A stretch of DNA of 64,000 nt. Origin: Nocardia grenadensis NBRC 108939. Lineage in GTDB: Bacteria > Actinomycetota > Actinomycetes > Mycobacteriales > Mycobacteriaceae. Within the stretch, counting starts at the first letter, position 1; each line of letters opens with the position of its first letter. Positions 8,354 through 16,364 of the stretch are shown here, piece after piece. The stretch spans positions 100,828-164,827 of the forward strand of contig NZ_BDCJ01000008.1 of NCBI RefSeq assembly GCF_001613445.1, read 5' to 3'. The translations under genes and the position numbers were made by a program. The notes below the pieces were generated by a model. The model was not told where the DNA came from. It ran no database searches and worked only from the letters and a program-made list of their open reading frames with translations.

Positions 8354-9362
8354 GTGCAGCTTCGGTACAACTTCCGCGTCTATCCGACGCCCGGTCGACA
8401 GGTTGCGTTGGCCCGGGTGTGCGCGGGTGGTGTACAACGACGGTCTGCGTATCAGACAGCGAGCACACGTGGCCGACCGGCCGTACATCACAGACTCCGC
8501 ATTACAGACCCGGGTGATCACCGAGGCGAAGAAAACCCCGGAACGGACGTGGCCGGCCGAGGTTTCCACGGTGGCGCCGGTGCAGGCGCTCGGCGATCTG
8601 CACACCGCGTACCGGAACTTCTTCGCCTCGGTGCCCGGGAGACGCAAGGGCGCGAAACTCACCCCGCCTCGCTTCCGGTCACGCAGGGACAACAGGCAGG
8701 CGATCAGGTTCACCCGCAACGGGTTCTCGCTGCGCTCGAACCGGCGACTGTATGTGGCCGAGGTCGACGAACTCGCGCTGCGGTGGTCGCGGGAACTGCC
8801 GTCGGATCCTTCGTCGGTCACGATCGTCAAGGACGCATCCGGCCGCTATTTCGCGTCGTTCGTCGTGCAGACCGACGACTCCCCGTTGCCGCCTGTCCAA
8901 GCCGAGGTGGGTATCGATCTCGGGTTGTCGACGTTCGCGGTGCTGTCGGACGGGAAAACGATCGCTTCGCCGCGGTTTCTGCGGCAGGCGGAGCGGCGGT
9001 TGAGGAAAGCCCAGCAGGACCTGTCCCGGAAGGAGAAGGGTTCGAAGAGCCGGGCGAAAGCTCGTACGCGGTTGGCGAAATCGGTGCACGATGCGGGGTG
9101 GGGCATGTTCACCCGCATGCTGGAGGAGAAAGCTCACCGGAATGGGCGTACCTTCGGCAAGGTGGATCGATTCTTCCCGTCCACCCGAATGTGCTCGGTG
9201 TGTGGGGCTATGGGTGGGAAGAAGCCTCTACACGTTCGGGTATGGACGTGCGCGTGTGGGGCCGTTCCCGACCGCGATGTGAACGCGGCGATCATTATCC
9301 TCGCGGCCGGACGGGCCGAGAGGTTAAACGCCTGCGGAGGGACAGTAAGTCCTGCCGCCTAG
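8354..9362 (+). pseudogene. tnpB: tnpB (RNA-guided nuclease of transposon), broken by two deletions
   Basis: The canonical TnpB N terminus (MQLRYNFRVYPTPGRQVALAR) begins at GTG 8354, but near 8413-8420 the reading continues in another frame (CARVVYNDGLRIRQ). Compared with remembered relatives ending ...ALARAFGCARVVYNDG, about 8 bases are missing. Further on, KARTRLAKSVHDAGWG around 9055-9090 joins two parts that are normally separated by roughly 45-50 residues carrying the RuvC-II catalytic Glu (the ENQAV-VEDL region). The first RuvC Asp (GIDLG), the zinc ribbon (CSVCG...CACG) and the last Asp (DRDVNAA) remain. A functional nuclease is therefore unlikely. Confidence 0.85.
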
Positions 9363-9452
9363 CGGAAGGCACGTCCCTGTGAAACAGGAACCCACCGGAG
9401 AACCGCGAGGTTCAGGAGGAATCCCGGTCGTTCGAGGCCGGGAGGGCGTCAA
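9363..9452 (+). ncRNA. Remnant of the TnpB guide-RNA (omega/reRNA) scaffold and right end
   Basis: In this family the guide RNA comes from the 3' end of tnpB and the transposon right end, with the guide taken from the flanking DNA. Here the region carries the hairpins CCTGT-gaa-ACAGG (about 9375-9387) and CCCGG...CCGGG (9424-9442) before the end motif GTCAA. If still transcribed, the guide would start at about 9453, inside the thioesterase gene. The assignment is by family analogy; transcription is not shown. Confidence 0.4.
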
Positions 9453-9882
9453 ACAGCAGTATCCGGTGCTCTGGCCGGTGCCCACCCGCTGGGCCGACAA
9501 CGACCACTACGGGCACGTGAACAACGTGACCTACTACGCCTATTTCGATACCGCGGTCAACGCCTGGCTGATCGACGCCACGGGCACCGATATCCGGGAA
9601 CTGCCCGCCATCGGGATCGTGGCGGAGACGTCCTGCCGTTTCCACGCCTCGCTGAGTTTCCCCGACCTGCTGCGCGTGGGTCTGCGGATCGCCCGTCTCG
9701 GCCGGTCCAGCATCACCTACGACCTCGCGATCTTCCGGGAGACCGACGATGATCTCGAGCTGGCCGCCACCGGGACCTTCGTCCACGTCTACGTGGACGA
9801 GGAAACCCGCAAACCGGTCGAGATCCCCGAGGTGATCCGCAAGGCCGCCGCGGTCCTGGTCACCGACACCACCGAGCAGTAG
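9379..9882 (+). CDS. Acyl-CoA thioesterase (4HBT/hotdog fold) with transposon-derived leader
   Basis: The hotdog domain begins at about YPVLWPVPTRWADNDHYGHVNN, with the catalytic Asp region and the helix VTYYAYFDTAVNAWL. Homologues hydrolyse acyl-CoA thioesters. The open frame extends upstream into the right end of the TnpB element: the first ~25 residues (from GTG 9379, MKQEPTGEPRG...) are encoded by transposon sequence, and the native start seems to have been lost on insertion. The only later in-frame start is GTG 9466, which would trim the first strand. Translation may therefore use a codon supplied by the element. The enzyme core looks intact to EIPEVIRKAAAVL near the C terminus. Confidence 0.75.
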   Translation: MKQEPTGEPRGSGGIPVVRGREGVKQQYPVLWPVPTRWADNDHYGHVNNVTYYAYFDTAVNAWLIDATGTDIRELPAIGIVAETSCRFHASLSFPDLLRVGLRIARLGRSSITYDLAIFRETDDDLELAATGTFVHVYVDEETRKPVEIPEVIRKAAAVLVTDTTEQ

Positions 9883-10298
9883 CCGGGAACGGCTCTCGGG
9901 AGCATCCGGAAATCGGTACGCCCGCGAATTGCCCTCGGGCCTATTCGGTCACCTTTCCTTGTCTGCCCGGCCTTTCGCCGGCGCCCGCCCGCCGTGGCGC
10001 GCGCACGGAAGAAGGCCGCGGCCATACGCGGACTGCGCTCCGCGGCTGGAACACCTGCCGGGCGAGGCGCATCACCCCGTCGGCCAGCGGCTCCTCCCGG
10101 GGATGCAGAGCCAGTTCGTCGTAGGAGTGCGGCCATCCACGCCGCCACGGCGGCCACGATCAGCTCGGCGCGGCCGACGCCTGATCACCAGCGCTGATGG
10201 TGGTATCGACAGGTTCCGCCGCGCCTTCGCCGGCCGGACACGGCGGAGGTCTACGGCAGCGGATCGGTCACTGCCGAGCCCGGCGCGCCGAGGGAGAG
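9883..10298. other. 416-bp stretch between convergent genes, no supported gene
   Basis: Between the thioesterase and the convergent SDR gene I see no open frame with family resemblance. On the minus strand around 10020-10140 one frame reads like decayed coding sequence (SYDELALHPREEPLADGVMRLARQVF), but it has no start or context, so I leave it as a possible gene remnant. Confidence 0.3.
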
Positions 10299-11144
10299 TC
10301 ACTGCTGGGCGCCGAGGTCCTCCAGCGTGTGCTGGAAGCGGCGCATCCCGCGGATCCAGCGGTCGTAGTCCGATCCCTTGTGCTGGTACATCGTCAGCAC
10401 TTCCGGATGCGGCAGAATCAGGAACTGTCGCGCCGCCACTCCGGCCAGTACGGTGTCGGCCACCGCTTCGGGGGTCAATACCGCGCCCGCGGATTTCACG
10501 GCGTTGATGGCCAGCCGTCCGGCCGCCTCGTTGTCCGGTGGGATCATTCCCTCGCGCAGCAGCGCCGTATCGACGCCCATGGGGCATACGCAGCTGACCC
10601 CGACCCCTCTGTCCCCGTAGGTGATCGACAGCCATTCCGCGAACCCCACCGCGGCGTGCTTGGACACCGAATACGGCGCGGAACCCAGCTGGGTGAGCAG
10701 CCCGGCCGCCGACGCGGTGCTCACGAAATAGCCTGTACCGCGTGCCAGCCAGCCGGGGACGAGCAGGCGGGCGGCGCGGATATGGGCCATGGTGTTGATC
10801 TCCAGGGCGGCCGCCCACTGCGCGTCGGTGCTGTCCAACCCGGCGCCCCCGCCGATCCCGGCATTGGCGAAGTACAGGTCCACCGGGCCGAAGGCGGATT
10901 CCGCGGTATCGATCAGCCGCTGGATCACCGCGGGGTCGGCGGCGTCCCCGCCGGCGGCGACGGCGTTATCGCCGATCACACCCGCCACCTGCGCTGCGGT
11001 GGCCGGATCGAGGTCCGCCACCACGACCCGCGCGCCGTGGTCGGCCAGCCGTCGTGCCAGTGCCGCACCGATACCGGATCCGCCACCGGTGACGACGGCG
11101 GTCCGGCCCGAGAAAGTGTCCGCTACTGTGCCTGAGAGCTCCAT
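10299..11144 (-). CDS. SDR family NAD(P)-dependent oxidoreductase
   Basis: 281 residues of classical short-chain dehydrogenase: the cofactor motif TGGGSGIG near residues 19-26, Asp in VVVADLD (which suggests NAD preference), NAG in YFANAGIGGG, Ser in VSTASAAG and the catalytic YSVSK. The extended C terminus (LPHPEVLTMYQHKGSDYDRWIRGMRRFQ) is typical of an actinobacterial subgroup with unknown alcohol or steroid-like substrates. The ATG at 11144 is the first in frame. The gene is downstream of the Lrp regulator on the same strand, with 46 bases between them. Confidence 0.88.
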   Translation of the reverse strand: MELSGTVADTFSGRTAVVTGGGSGIGAALARRLADHGARVVVADLDPATAAQVAGVIGDNAVAAGGDAADPAVIQRLIDTAESAFGPVDLYFANAGIGGGAGLDSTDAQWAAALEINTMAHIRAARLLVPGWLARGTGYFVSTASAAGLLTQLGSAPYSVSKHAAVGFAEWLSITYGDRGVGVSCVCPMGVDTALLREGMIPPDNEAAGRLAINAVKSAGAVLTPEAVADTVLAGVAARQFLILPHPEVLTMYQHKGSDYDRWIRGMRRFQHTLEDLGAQQ

Positions 11145-11190
11145 CCCGGCACTCTAACGCTTACATGCGACATGCGCCCCCATATGTCGC

Positions 11191-11712
11191 TTACTCGGAT
11201 CGGCGCCCGTCGGCGGGACGTGCCTGCTCGGCGAGCCGACGCAGCAGCGGAGCGGTACGTGGTCCCACCGATTCCTGCATCACCAGGGCCATATTCGTGC
11301 GAACCACCCCGGGAATCTTCAGGATCTGCCCGGTGATGCGGTAGAGGTCGTCGGCGTCGCGGGCCACCACCCGGACCGTGAGGTCGGTGGGGCCGGTCAT
11401 CCCGCACACCTCGGTCACCTCCGGGATCTCGGCCAATTCGCCGACCACCGCTTCCAGTCGGTGCTGGTCCACGACCACCGCGACGAAGGCCGAGAGTCGG
11501 TAGCCCAGCGCCCGCAATTCGACCCGGCGTTCGAAACTACCCAGTACGCCGGTGGCTTCCCAGCGGGTGAGGCGCGCCTGCACGGTATTGCGGGACAGCC
11601 CGAGCCGGGCGGCCAGTTCCACCCCGGTGGCCCGGGGGTTGGCGATCAATTCGAGCAGTAGGCGCGCATCGGTGGCGTCCACCACCGAATCGGTTGTCTC
11701 CGGACTGGTCAT
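11191..11712 (-). CDS. Lrp/AsnC-family transcriptional regulator (BkdR-like by position)
   Basis: 173 residues. An N-terminal AsnC helix-turn-helix (DARLLLELIANPRATGVELAARLGLSRNTVQARL) is followed by the RAM effector domain (LSAFVAVVVDQHRLEAVVGELAEIPEVTEVCGMTGPTDL). Divergent Lrp regulators next to branched-chain dehydrogenase operons commonly control them in response to branched-chain amino acids. Its position 144 bases from bkdA supports that role, but it is inference. I chose ATG 11712 (MTSPETTDSVVDATDAR), since upstream in-frame codons run into the intergenic region. Confidence 0.87.
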   Translation of the reverse strand: MTSPETTDSVVDATDARLLLELIANPRATGVELAARLGLSRNTVQARLTRWEATGVLGSFERRVELRALGYRLSAFVAVVVDQHRLEAVVGELAEIPEVTEVCGMTGPTDLTVRVVARDADDLYRITGQILKIPGVVRTNMALVMQESVGPRTAPLLRRLAEQARPADGRRSE

Positions 11713-11763
11713 ATAACGCAGTATGTCAGGGCTCGCGGCAGCGAGACCGTGCATTCTGCTCAG

Positions 11764-11775
11764 TTGTCCGATCAA
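11764..11775. promoter_or_regulatory. Possible Lrp-type half-site pair TTG-N6-CAA
   Basis: In the 144-bp divergent region between the Lrp/AsnC gene and bkdA, TTG and CAA are separated by six bases (TTGTCCGATCAA). The short dyad is of the size Lrp proteins bind. A match this short can occur by chance. Confidence 0.25.
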
Positions 11776-11856
11776 GACTTGCGCAGTTCGCTTAAGCGTG
11801 GATGCTATGTGTTGTAGGCCACATCAACGCGTGACCCGCGTGAGGAGGCGAGGCCG

Positions 11857-12987
11857 ATGCCCGGCACAACCGAGTATCCGGTGCAGTTGATCCAGCCCGA
11901 CGGCGCTCGGGTGCACCACCCCGAATATCAGGCGCTGGTCGCCGATATCGGGCCCGGTGAACTGCGGCAGCTCTACGAAGACCTGGTGGTCACCCGGCGG
12001 ATAGATACCGAGGCCGTCGCGCTGGCCCGGCAGGGGCAACTCGGTCTCTGGGCTCCCTACCAGGGGCAGGAGGCGGCCCAGGTGGGATCGGCCCACGCAC
12101 TCCACGCCGACGACTACGTATTCGGCAGCTACCGGGAGAGCGCCGTCGCCTATTGCCGCGGCGTGCGGCCGAGCGCCATGACCGCGATGTGGCGGGGCGT
12201 CTCCCATTCCTCCGGGGATCCGGCGGTGGCCAATATGGCCAACCCGGCGATCGTCGTCGGCGCCCAGGCACTGCACGCCACCGGCTACGCCTACGCCGCC
12301 CACCTCGACGGCGCCGAAATCGCGACCGTCACCTATTTCGGCGACGGCGCCACCAGCCAGGGTGATATCGCCGAGGCGCTGACCTTCGCCGCGAGCTGGA
12401 GCGCGCCGGTGGTGTTCTTCTGCCAGAACAATCACTGGGCGATCAGTGCGCCGGTGCAGTTGCAGAGCGCCACTCCGATCGCCCGGCGCGCGACCGGTTA
12501 CGGGATCCCCGCGATCCGGGTGGACGGCAACGATGTGCTGGCCGTGCTGGCCGTCACCAGGCAGGCGGTCGCGCGCGCCCGCAGCGGGGGCGGGCCCTCG
12601 TTCGTCGAGGCCATCACCTACCGCATGGGTCCACATACGACCGCCGACGACCCCACCCGCTACCGGGCCGCGGCCGAGACCGAGGAATGGGCGCTGCGGG
12701 ATCCGATCCTGCGGATGCGGCTCCTGCTGGAACGCGAGGGCCTGCTCGACGACGAGACCCGGCGGCGAGTGGCGGAACGCGCCGACGAGGTCGCCCATCT
12801 GATGCGCACCGAGACCCTCACCATGGCCGACCCCGAGCCGCCGGAACTCTTCGAGCACGTCTACGCCACCGTGCACCGGGGCCTCGACGAGCAGCGCCGG
12901 GACTATCTCGCGTACCTGGTCGACGACCCGGCCGGGGCGCTCGCCACCGTCGCGCCCACCCCGCGCGAGGAAGGAGTCCGCTCATGA
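11857..12987 (+). CDS. bkdA: 2-oxo acid dehydrogenase E1 subunit alpha (branched-chain or pyruvate type)
   Basis: 376 residues of thiamine-diphosphate-dependent E1 alpha: YQGQEAAQVGSAHAL, YRESAVAYCRG, and the ThDP motif running from GDGATSQGDIAEAL to CQNNHWAIS. It decarboxylates 2-oxo acids from valine, leucine and isoleucine (or pyruvate) and passes the acyl group to E2. The divergent Lrp gene favours the branched-chain role; sequence alone does not settle it. GAGGAGG at 11842-11848 precedes the ATG. The stop overlaps the E1 beta start as ATGA. Confidence 0.88.
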   Translation: MPGTTEYPVQLIQPDGARVHHPEYQALVADIGPGELRQLYEDLVVTRRIDTEAVALARQGQLGLWAPYQGQEAAQVGSAHALHADDYVFGSYRESAVAYCRGVRPSAMTAMWRGVSHSSGDPAVANMANPAIVVGAQALHATGYAYAAHLDGAEIATVTYFGDGATSQGDIAEALTFAASWSAPVVFFCQNNHWAISAPVQLQSATPIARRATGYGIPAIRVDGNDVLAVLAVTRQAVARARSGGGPSFVEAITYRMGPHTTADDPTRYRAAAETEEWALRDPILRMRLLLEREGLLDDETRRRVAERADEVAHLMRTETLTMADPEPPELFEHVYATVHRGLDEQRRDYLAYLVDDPAGALATVAPTPREEGVRS

Positions 12988-13958
12988 TCACCACCTTTGC
13001 CGCGGCGCTCAACGCCGGCCTGCGCAGCGCGCTCGAGGAGGACCCGAAAGTGGTGCTGATGGGTGAGGACATCGGCCGGCTCGGCGGTGTCTTCCGGGTC
13101 ACCGATGCGCTGCAGAAGGATTTCGGCGACCGCCGCGTGATCGATACGCCACTGGCGGAGTCGGGGATCATCGGTACCGCGTTCGGGATGGCGCTGCGCG
13201 GCTACCGCCCGGTGTGCGAGATCCAGTTCGACGGGTTCGTGTATCCGGCGTTCGACCAGATCGTCTCCCAGGTCGCCAAGATCCACTATCGGACCCGGGG
13301 CGCGGTACGGGCGCCGCTGACCATCCGCATCCCGTTCGGGGGCGGGATCGGCTCGGTCGAACATCATTCCGAATCACCCGAGGCGTACTTCGCGCACACC
13401 GCGGGGCTGCGGGTGGTGGCGCCGAGCAATCCGGCCGATGCCTTCACCATGATCCGGCAGGCCATCGCCCTGGACGACCCGGTGATCTTCTTCGAACCCA
13501 AACGCCGGTACTGGGACAAAGCCGAATTCGATCCGGCCGCCGCACCCGACCTGCCGCTGGACCGGGCCCGGGTGTGCGTGCGCGGGACCGATGCCACCGT
13601 GGTCGCCTACGGGGGCACGGTCGCCACCGCGCTGGCCGCCGCGCAAACCGGTGCCGAGGAGGGGATCTCGCTGGAGGTCGTGGATCTCCGGAGCCTGGCG
13701 CCACTGGACGTGGACACCGTCGCAGAATCAGTGGACCGGACGGGCCGGCTCATCGTGGTGCACGAAGCGTCGCGCACCGGGGGTATCGGTGCCGAGATCG
13801 CCGCCCGGATCACCGAGCGGTGTTTCTACCGGCTCGAAGCGCCGGTACTGCGGGTCGCCGGGTTCGATATCCCCTACCCTCCGGCTAAGCTCGAGAAGCA
13901 TCATCTGCCCGACCCGGATCGGATCCTGGAGGCGGTCGATCGAACGCTTGCCGCCTGA
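12984..13958 (+). CDS. bkdB: 2-oxo acid dehydrogenase E1 subunit beta
   Basis: 324 residues: the transketolase pyrimidine domain (EEDPKVVLMGEDIGRLGGVFRVTDALQ, then TPLAESGIIGTAFGMALRGYRPVCEIQF) and the C-terminal domain (VVDLRSLAPLDVDTV...). It forms the E1 heterotetramer with the alpha chain. The ATG at 12984 overlaps the alpha stop by four bases (ATGA) and a GGAAGGAG-like site lies upstream. The in-frame sequence further upstream is the alpha gene read in another frame and was not used. Confidence 0.92.
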   Translation: MITTFAAALNAGLRSALEEDPKVVLMGEDIGRLGGVFRVTDALQKDFGDRRVIDTPLAESGIIGTAFGMALRGYRPVCEIQFDGFVYPAFDQIVSQVAKIHYRTRGAVRAPLTIRIPFGGGIGSVEHHSESPEAYFAHTAGLRVVAPSNPADAFTMIRQAIALDDPVIFFEPKRRYWDKAEFDPAAAPDLPLDRARVCVRGTDATVVAYGGTVATALAAAQTGAEEGISLEVVDLRSLAPLDVDTVAESVDRTGRLIVVHEASRTGGIGAEIAARITERCFYRLEAPVLRVAGFDIPYPPAKLEKHHLPDPDRILEAVDRTLAA

Positions 13959-14001
13959 AGTGCGATCCCGCCCCTGATGCCAGCCGGAGGTGCCCGAAAC
14001 C

Positions 14002-15444
14002 GTGGACGACGACGCCCGCGCCGACGAAGGTCGTGCCGCAGATACCGGCGAGATCCTGGAGTTCCGTCTCCCCGATCTCGGCGAAGGACTCACCGATGCC
14101 GAATTCCAGAACTGGATGGTGGCGGTGGGCGACGAGATCACATTGAACCAGACCATCGCCGAGGTGGAGACCGCGAAAGCGGTGGTCGCGCTACCGTCGC
14201 CGTTCGCGGGGACCGTCGTGGAACTGCTCGCCGAGCCCGGCGAGACCATCGACGTCGGTGCGCCGCTGCTCCGGATACGCACGGCCGCAGCAGAATCGGG
14301 TGCTCAGGCGCGGCCGTCGGTGCTGGTCGGTTACGGGCCGTCGGAGGAGCAGGTCTCGCGACGGCGGCGCGGCGGGCAACGCCCCGGCGGTACGGCGGTA
14401 CCGTCGCCGGAACCGTCCGCGGGTAACGGCATGTCGTACGACAGTGGCGTGATCGGCGGGTCACCCGGTGGGACGGCCCGGACGGCGCCGGAGCCGCGGG
14501 AGCACGGTGGTGATTCCGCCCGCACGGCCGCGGCCGAATCGCAACGGGTGGCCGCCACGCCGGGAGCCCGCAAACTGGCCCGGGAACTGGGCATAGACCT
14601 GTGGTATGTGGCCGGCTCCGGACCGGAGGGGGCGGTCACCGTCGCGGATGTCCGTGGCGCGGTGCCGGTGTCGGAACCCGATACACGCGATCGCGGTCCC
14701 GGTGACGAAGCGGCGCCGGCCGGGGGCCGGGCCGCGGGATCGGTTCGGGAGGAGCGCACGCCGATCGCCGGGGTGCGCAAGCGCACGGCCGAGGCCATGG
14801 TGACCAGCGCGCGCACGATCCCGCAGGCCGACACCTCGATCACGGTGGACGTCACGGCTTCGCTGGAACTGCTGGAACATCTACGCGCCACCCCATCCTT
14901 CCAAGGGATCACTCCGACTCTGCTCGCGCTGGTGGCGAAATCGGTACTCGCCGCCCTGGCCGAATTCCCCGTGATCAATACGTTCTGGGACGAGGCGAAC
15001 GCCGAGATCGTCACCCGGCACTACGTCAACCTGGGTATCGCGGTGGCCGCCCCGCGCGGGCTGCTGGTGCCCAATATCAAGGACGCCCAGACTCTGAGCC
15101 TGCGGGAACTGTGCCGCGAGATCGGATGGCTGGCCCACACCGCCCGGGACGGCCGGGCGGGACCGGCCGATCTGCGCGGGGGCACCTTCACCATTTCCAA
15201 TGTCGGTGTCTTCGGCGTGGAATCCGGTACCCCGCTGGTCAACCCGGGCGAGGCCGCGATCCTGTGCCTGGGCGCGGTGGTGAAGCGGCCGTGGGTCTTC
15301 CGGGATGAATTGGCCATCCGCTCGGTGGTGACGCTGACGGTGAGTTTCGATCACCGGATGATCGACGGTGCGGCGGCAGCCCGTTTCCTGACGACCGTCG
15401 CCGGCCTGCTGGAGGACCCACTGACCCTGCTCGCCCGGATCTGA
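14002..15444 (+). CDS. bkdC: Dihydrolipoamide acyltransferase (E2) of the 2-oxo acid dehydrogenase
   Basis: 480 residues. A lipoyl domain with the modified Lys59 in VETAKAVVA comes first, then a long Ala/Gly/Pro/Arg-rich linker, a peripheral-subunit-binding domain (TPGARKLARELGIDLWYVAGSGPEGAVTVADV), and a CoA-acyltransferase core ending in SFDHRMIDGAAA with the catalytic His451/Asp455. It receives the acyl group from E1. GTG 14002 is preferred because GGAGG at 13986-13990 lies about 11 bases upstream, whereas GTG 13990 overlaps that site and has none of its own. No E3 gene is present, so a general lipoamide dehydrogenase elsewhere must serve. Confidence 0.9.
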   Translation: MDDDARADEGRAADTGEILEFRLPDLGEGLTDAEFQNWMVAVGDEITLNQTIAEVETAKAVVALPSPFAGTVVELLAEPGETIDVGAPLLRIRTAAAESGAQARPSVLVGYGPSEEQVSRRRRGGQRPGGTAVPSPEPSAGNGMSYDSGVIGGSPGGTARTAPEPREHGGDSARTAAAESQRVAATPGARKLARELGIDLWYVAGSGPEGAVTVADVRGAVPVSEPDTRDRGPGDEAAPAGGRAAGSVREERTPIAGVRKRTAEAMVTSARTIPQADTSITVDVTASLELLEHLRATPSFQGITPTLLALVAKSVLAALAEFPVINTFWDEANAEIVTRHYVNLGIAVAAPRGLLVPNIKDAQTLSLRELCREIGWLAHTARDGRAGPADLRGGTFTISNVGVFGVESGTPLVNPGEAAILCLGAVVKRPWVFRDELAIRSVVTLTVSFDHRMIDGAAAARFLTTVAGLLEDPLTLLARI

Positions 15445-15539
15445 CGCCTCGCGCGGATGTCCGTGTACGCGTGGACTTCGCGGACCGTCGGCGCGTACGG
15501 TGACGAAATCTGTTCCAGACCCTTGGACGAGGAGCTGCG

Positions 15540-16355
15540 TTGAACGCGGTATTGATCTCGGCTGAAGAACTCCGGGAATCGACAGAGAAGGATCTGCGCC
15601 TGCTGGATGTGCGCTGGCAACTCGGCGATCCCGACGGGCCGCAGCATTACCAGGACGGTCATATACCCGGAGCGGTGTTCGTCGACCTGGATACCGAACT
15701 CGCCGCCCTGCCCTCACCCGCCCACGGCCGGCATCCGCTCCCGGATCCGCGCCGGCTCCAGAAATGCGCCCGCAGCTGGGGTCTGTGTACGGGCGATCCG
15801 GTGGTGGTCTACGACGCGATCGGCGGAATGTCGGCGGCGCGGGCGTGGTGGCTGCTGCGCTGGGCGGGTATCGCCGATGTCCGGATCCTGGACGGTGGGC
15901 TCCCGGCATGGACCCGGTCCGGCGGCGAGCTGGCCACCGGGGTGGAACCCGATCCCGCGCCCGGCGATATCGAATTCCGACCGGGCCGGCTGCCGGTGAT
16001 CGACGCCGACGCGGTCGCCCGCTGGGAGGGGGTTCTGCTGGACGCCCGCGCGGCCGAACGTTACCGCGGCGAACAGGAACCCCTCGATCCCCGCGCCGGG
16101 CACATACCCGGCGCGATCAGCGCGCCGAGCAGCGACAACCTCGATCAGGACGGCTGCTTCCTGCCCGAAGACCTGCTGCGCGAGCGGTTCGGTGAGATCG
16201 GTGAGGCCCCGGTCGCGGTGTACTGCGGTTCGGGTGTCACCGCCGCGCACGCGATCGCGGCGCTCGCAGTGGTAGGGGTACAGGCCGCGCTCTATCCGGG
16301 CTCGTGGTCGCAGTGGGCGCACGATCCGAAGCGGCCGGTCGCCACCGGTGTGTAG
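15540..16355 (+). CDS. Sulfurtransferase with tandem rhodanese domains
   Basis: 271 residues. The N-terminal rhodanese domain (LLDVRWQL...GHIPGAVFVDLD) has no catalytic Cys, with Asp in VVVYDAIGG at that site. The C-terminal domain carries the active Cys229 in YCGSGVTA. This is the usual thiosulfate or 3-mercaptopyruvate sulfurtransferase layout: the first domain is structural and the second carries the persulfide. The start is TTG 15540 with GAGGAG about eight bases upstream. No partner is obvious. Confidence 0.88.
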   Translation: MNAVLISAEELRESTEKDLRLLDVRWQLGDPDGPQHYQDGHIPGAVFVDLDTELAALPSPAHGRHPLPDPRRLQKCARSWGLCTGDPVVVYDAIGGMSAARAWWLLRWAGIADVRILDGGLPAWTRSGGELATGVEPDPAPGDIEFRPGRLPVIDADAVARWEGVLLDARAAERYRGEQEPLDPRAGHIPGAISAPSSDNLDQDGCFLPEDLLRERFGEIGEAPVAVYCGSGVTAAHAIAALAVVGVQAALYPGSWSQWAHDPKRPVATGV

Positions 16356-16364
16356 GCCCGGCGC

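Larger units (their letters stand above)
8280..9452 (+). mobile_element. Degraded IS200/IS605-IS1341-type TnpB element
   Basis: A tnpB-only element with no tnpA nearby. The right end is recognisable as the structured tail usual for these elements in actinobacteria: a CCCGG...CCGGG hairpin at 9424-9442 followed by GAGGGCGTCAA ending near 9452. The left end is less certain. A related-looking hairpin (GCCCGGTACTTCAGGGC) around 8288-8305, just after the araC-family stop, suggests it lies there. The element separates the AraC gene from the thioesterase and provides the thioesterase's present start region. Confidence 0.65.

Noticed and set aside
9990..10160. Possible gene remnant on the minus strand (SYDELALHPREEP...)
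   Set aside because: One frame reads like decayed coding sequence, but it has no start, no stop context and no family match, so I did not annotate a pseudogene.
11857..15444. Calling the E1/E2 operon pyruvate dehydrogenase
   Set aside because: The sequence fits both families. The divergent Lrp regulator favours branched-chain oxo acids, so I kept bkd with a stated doubt.
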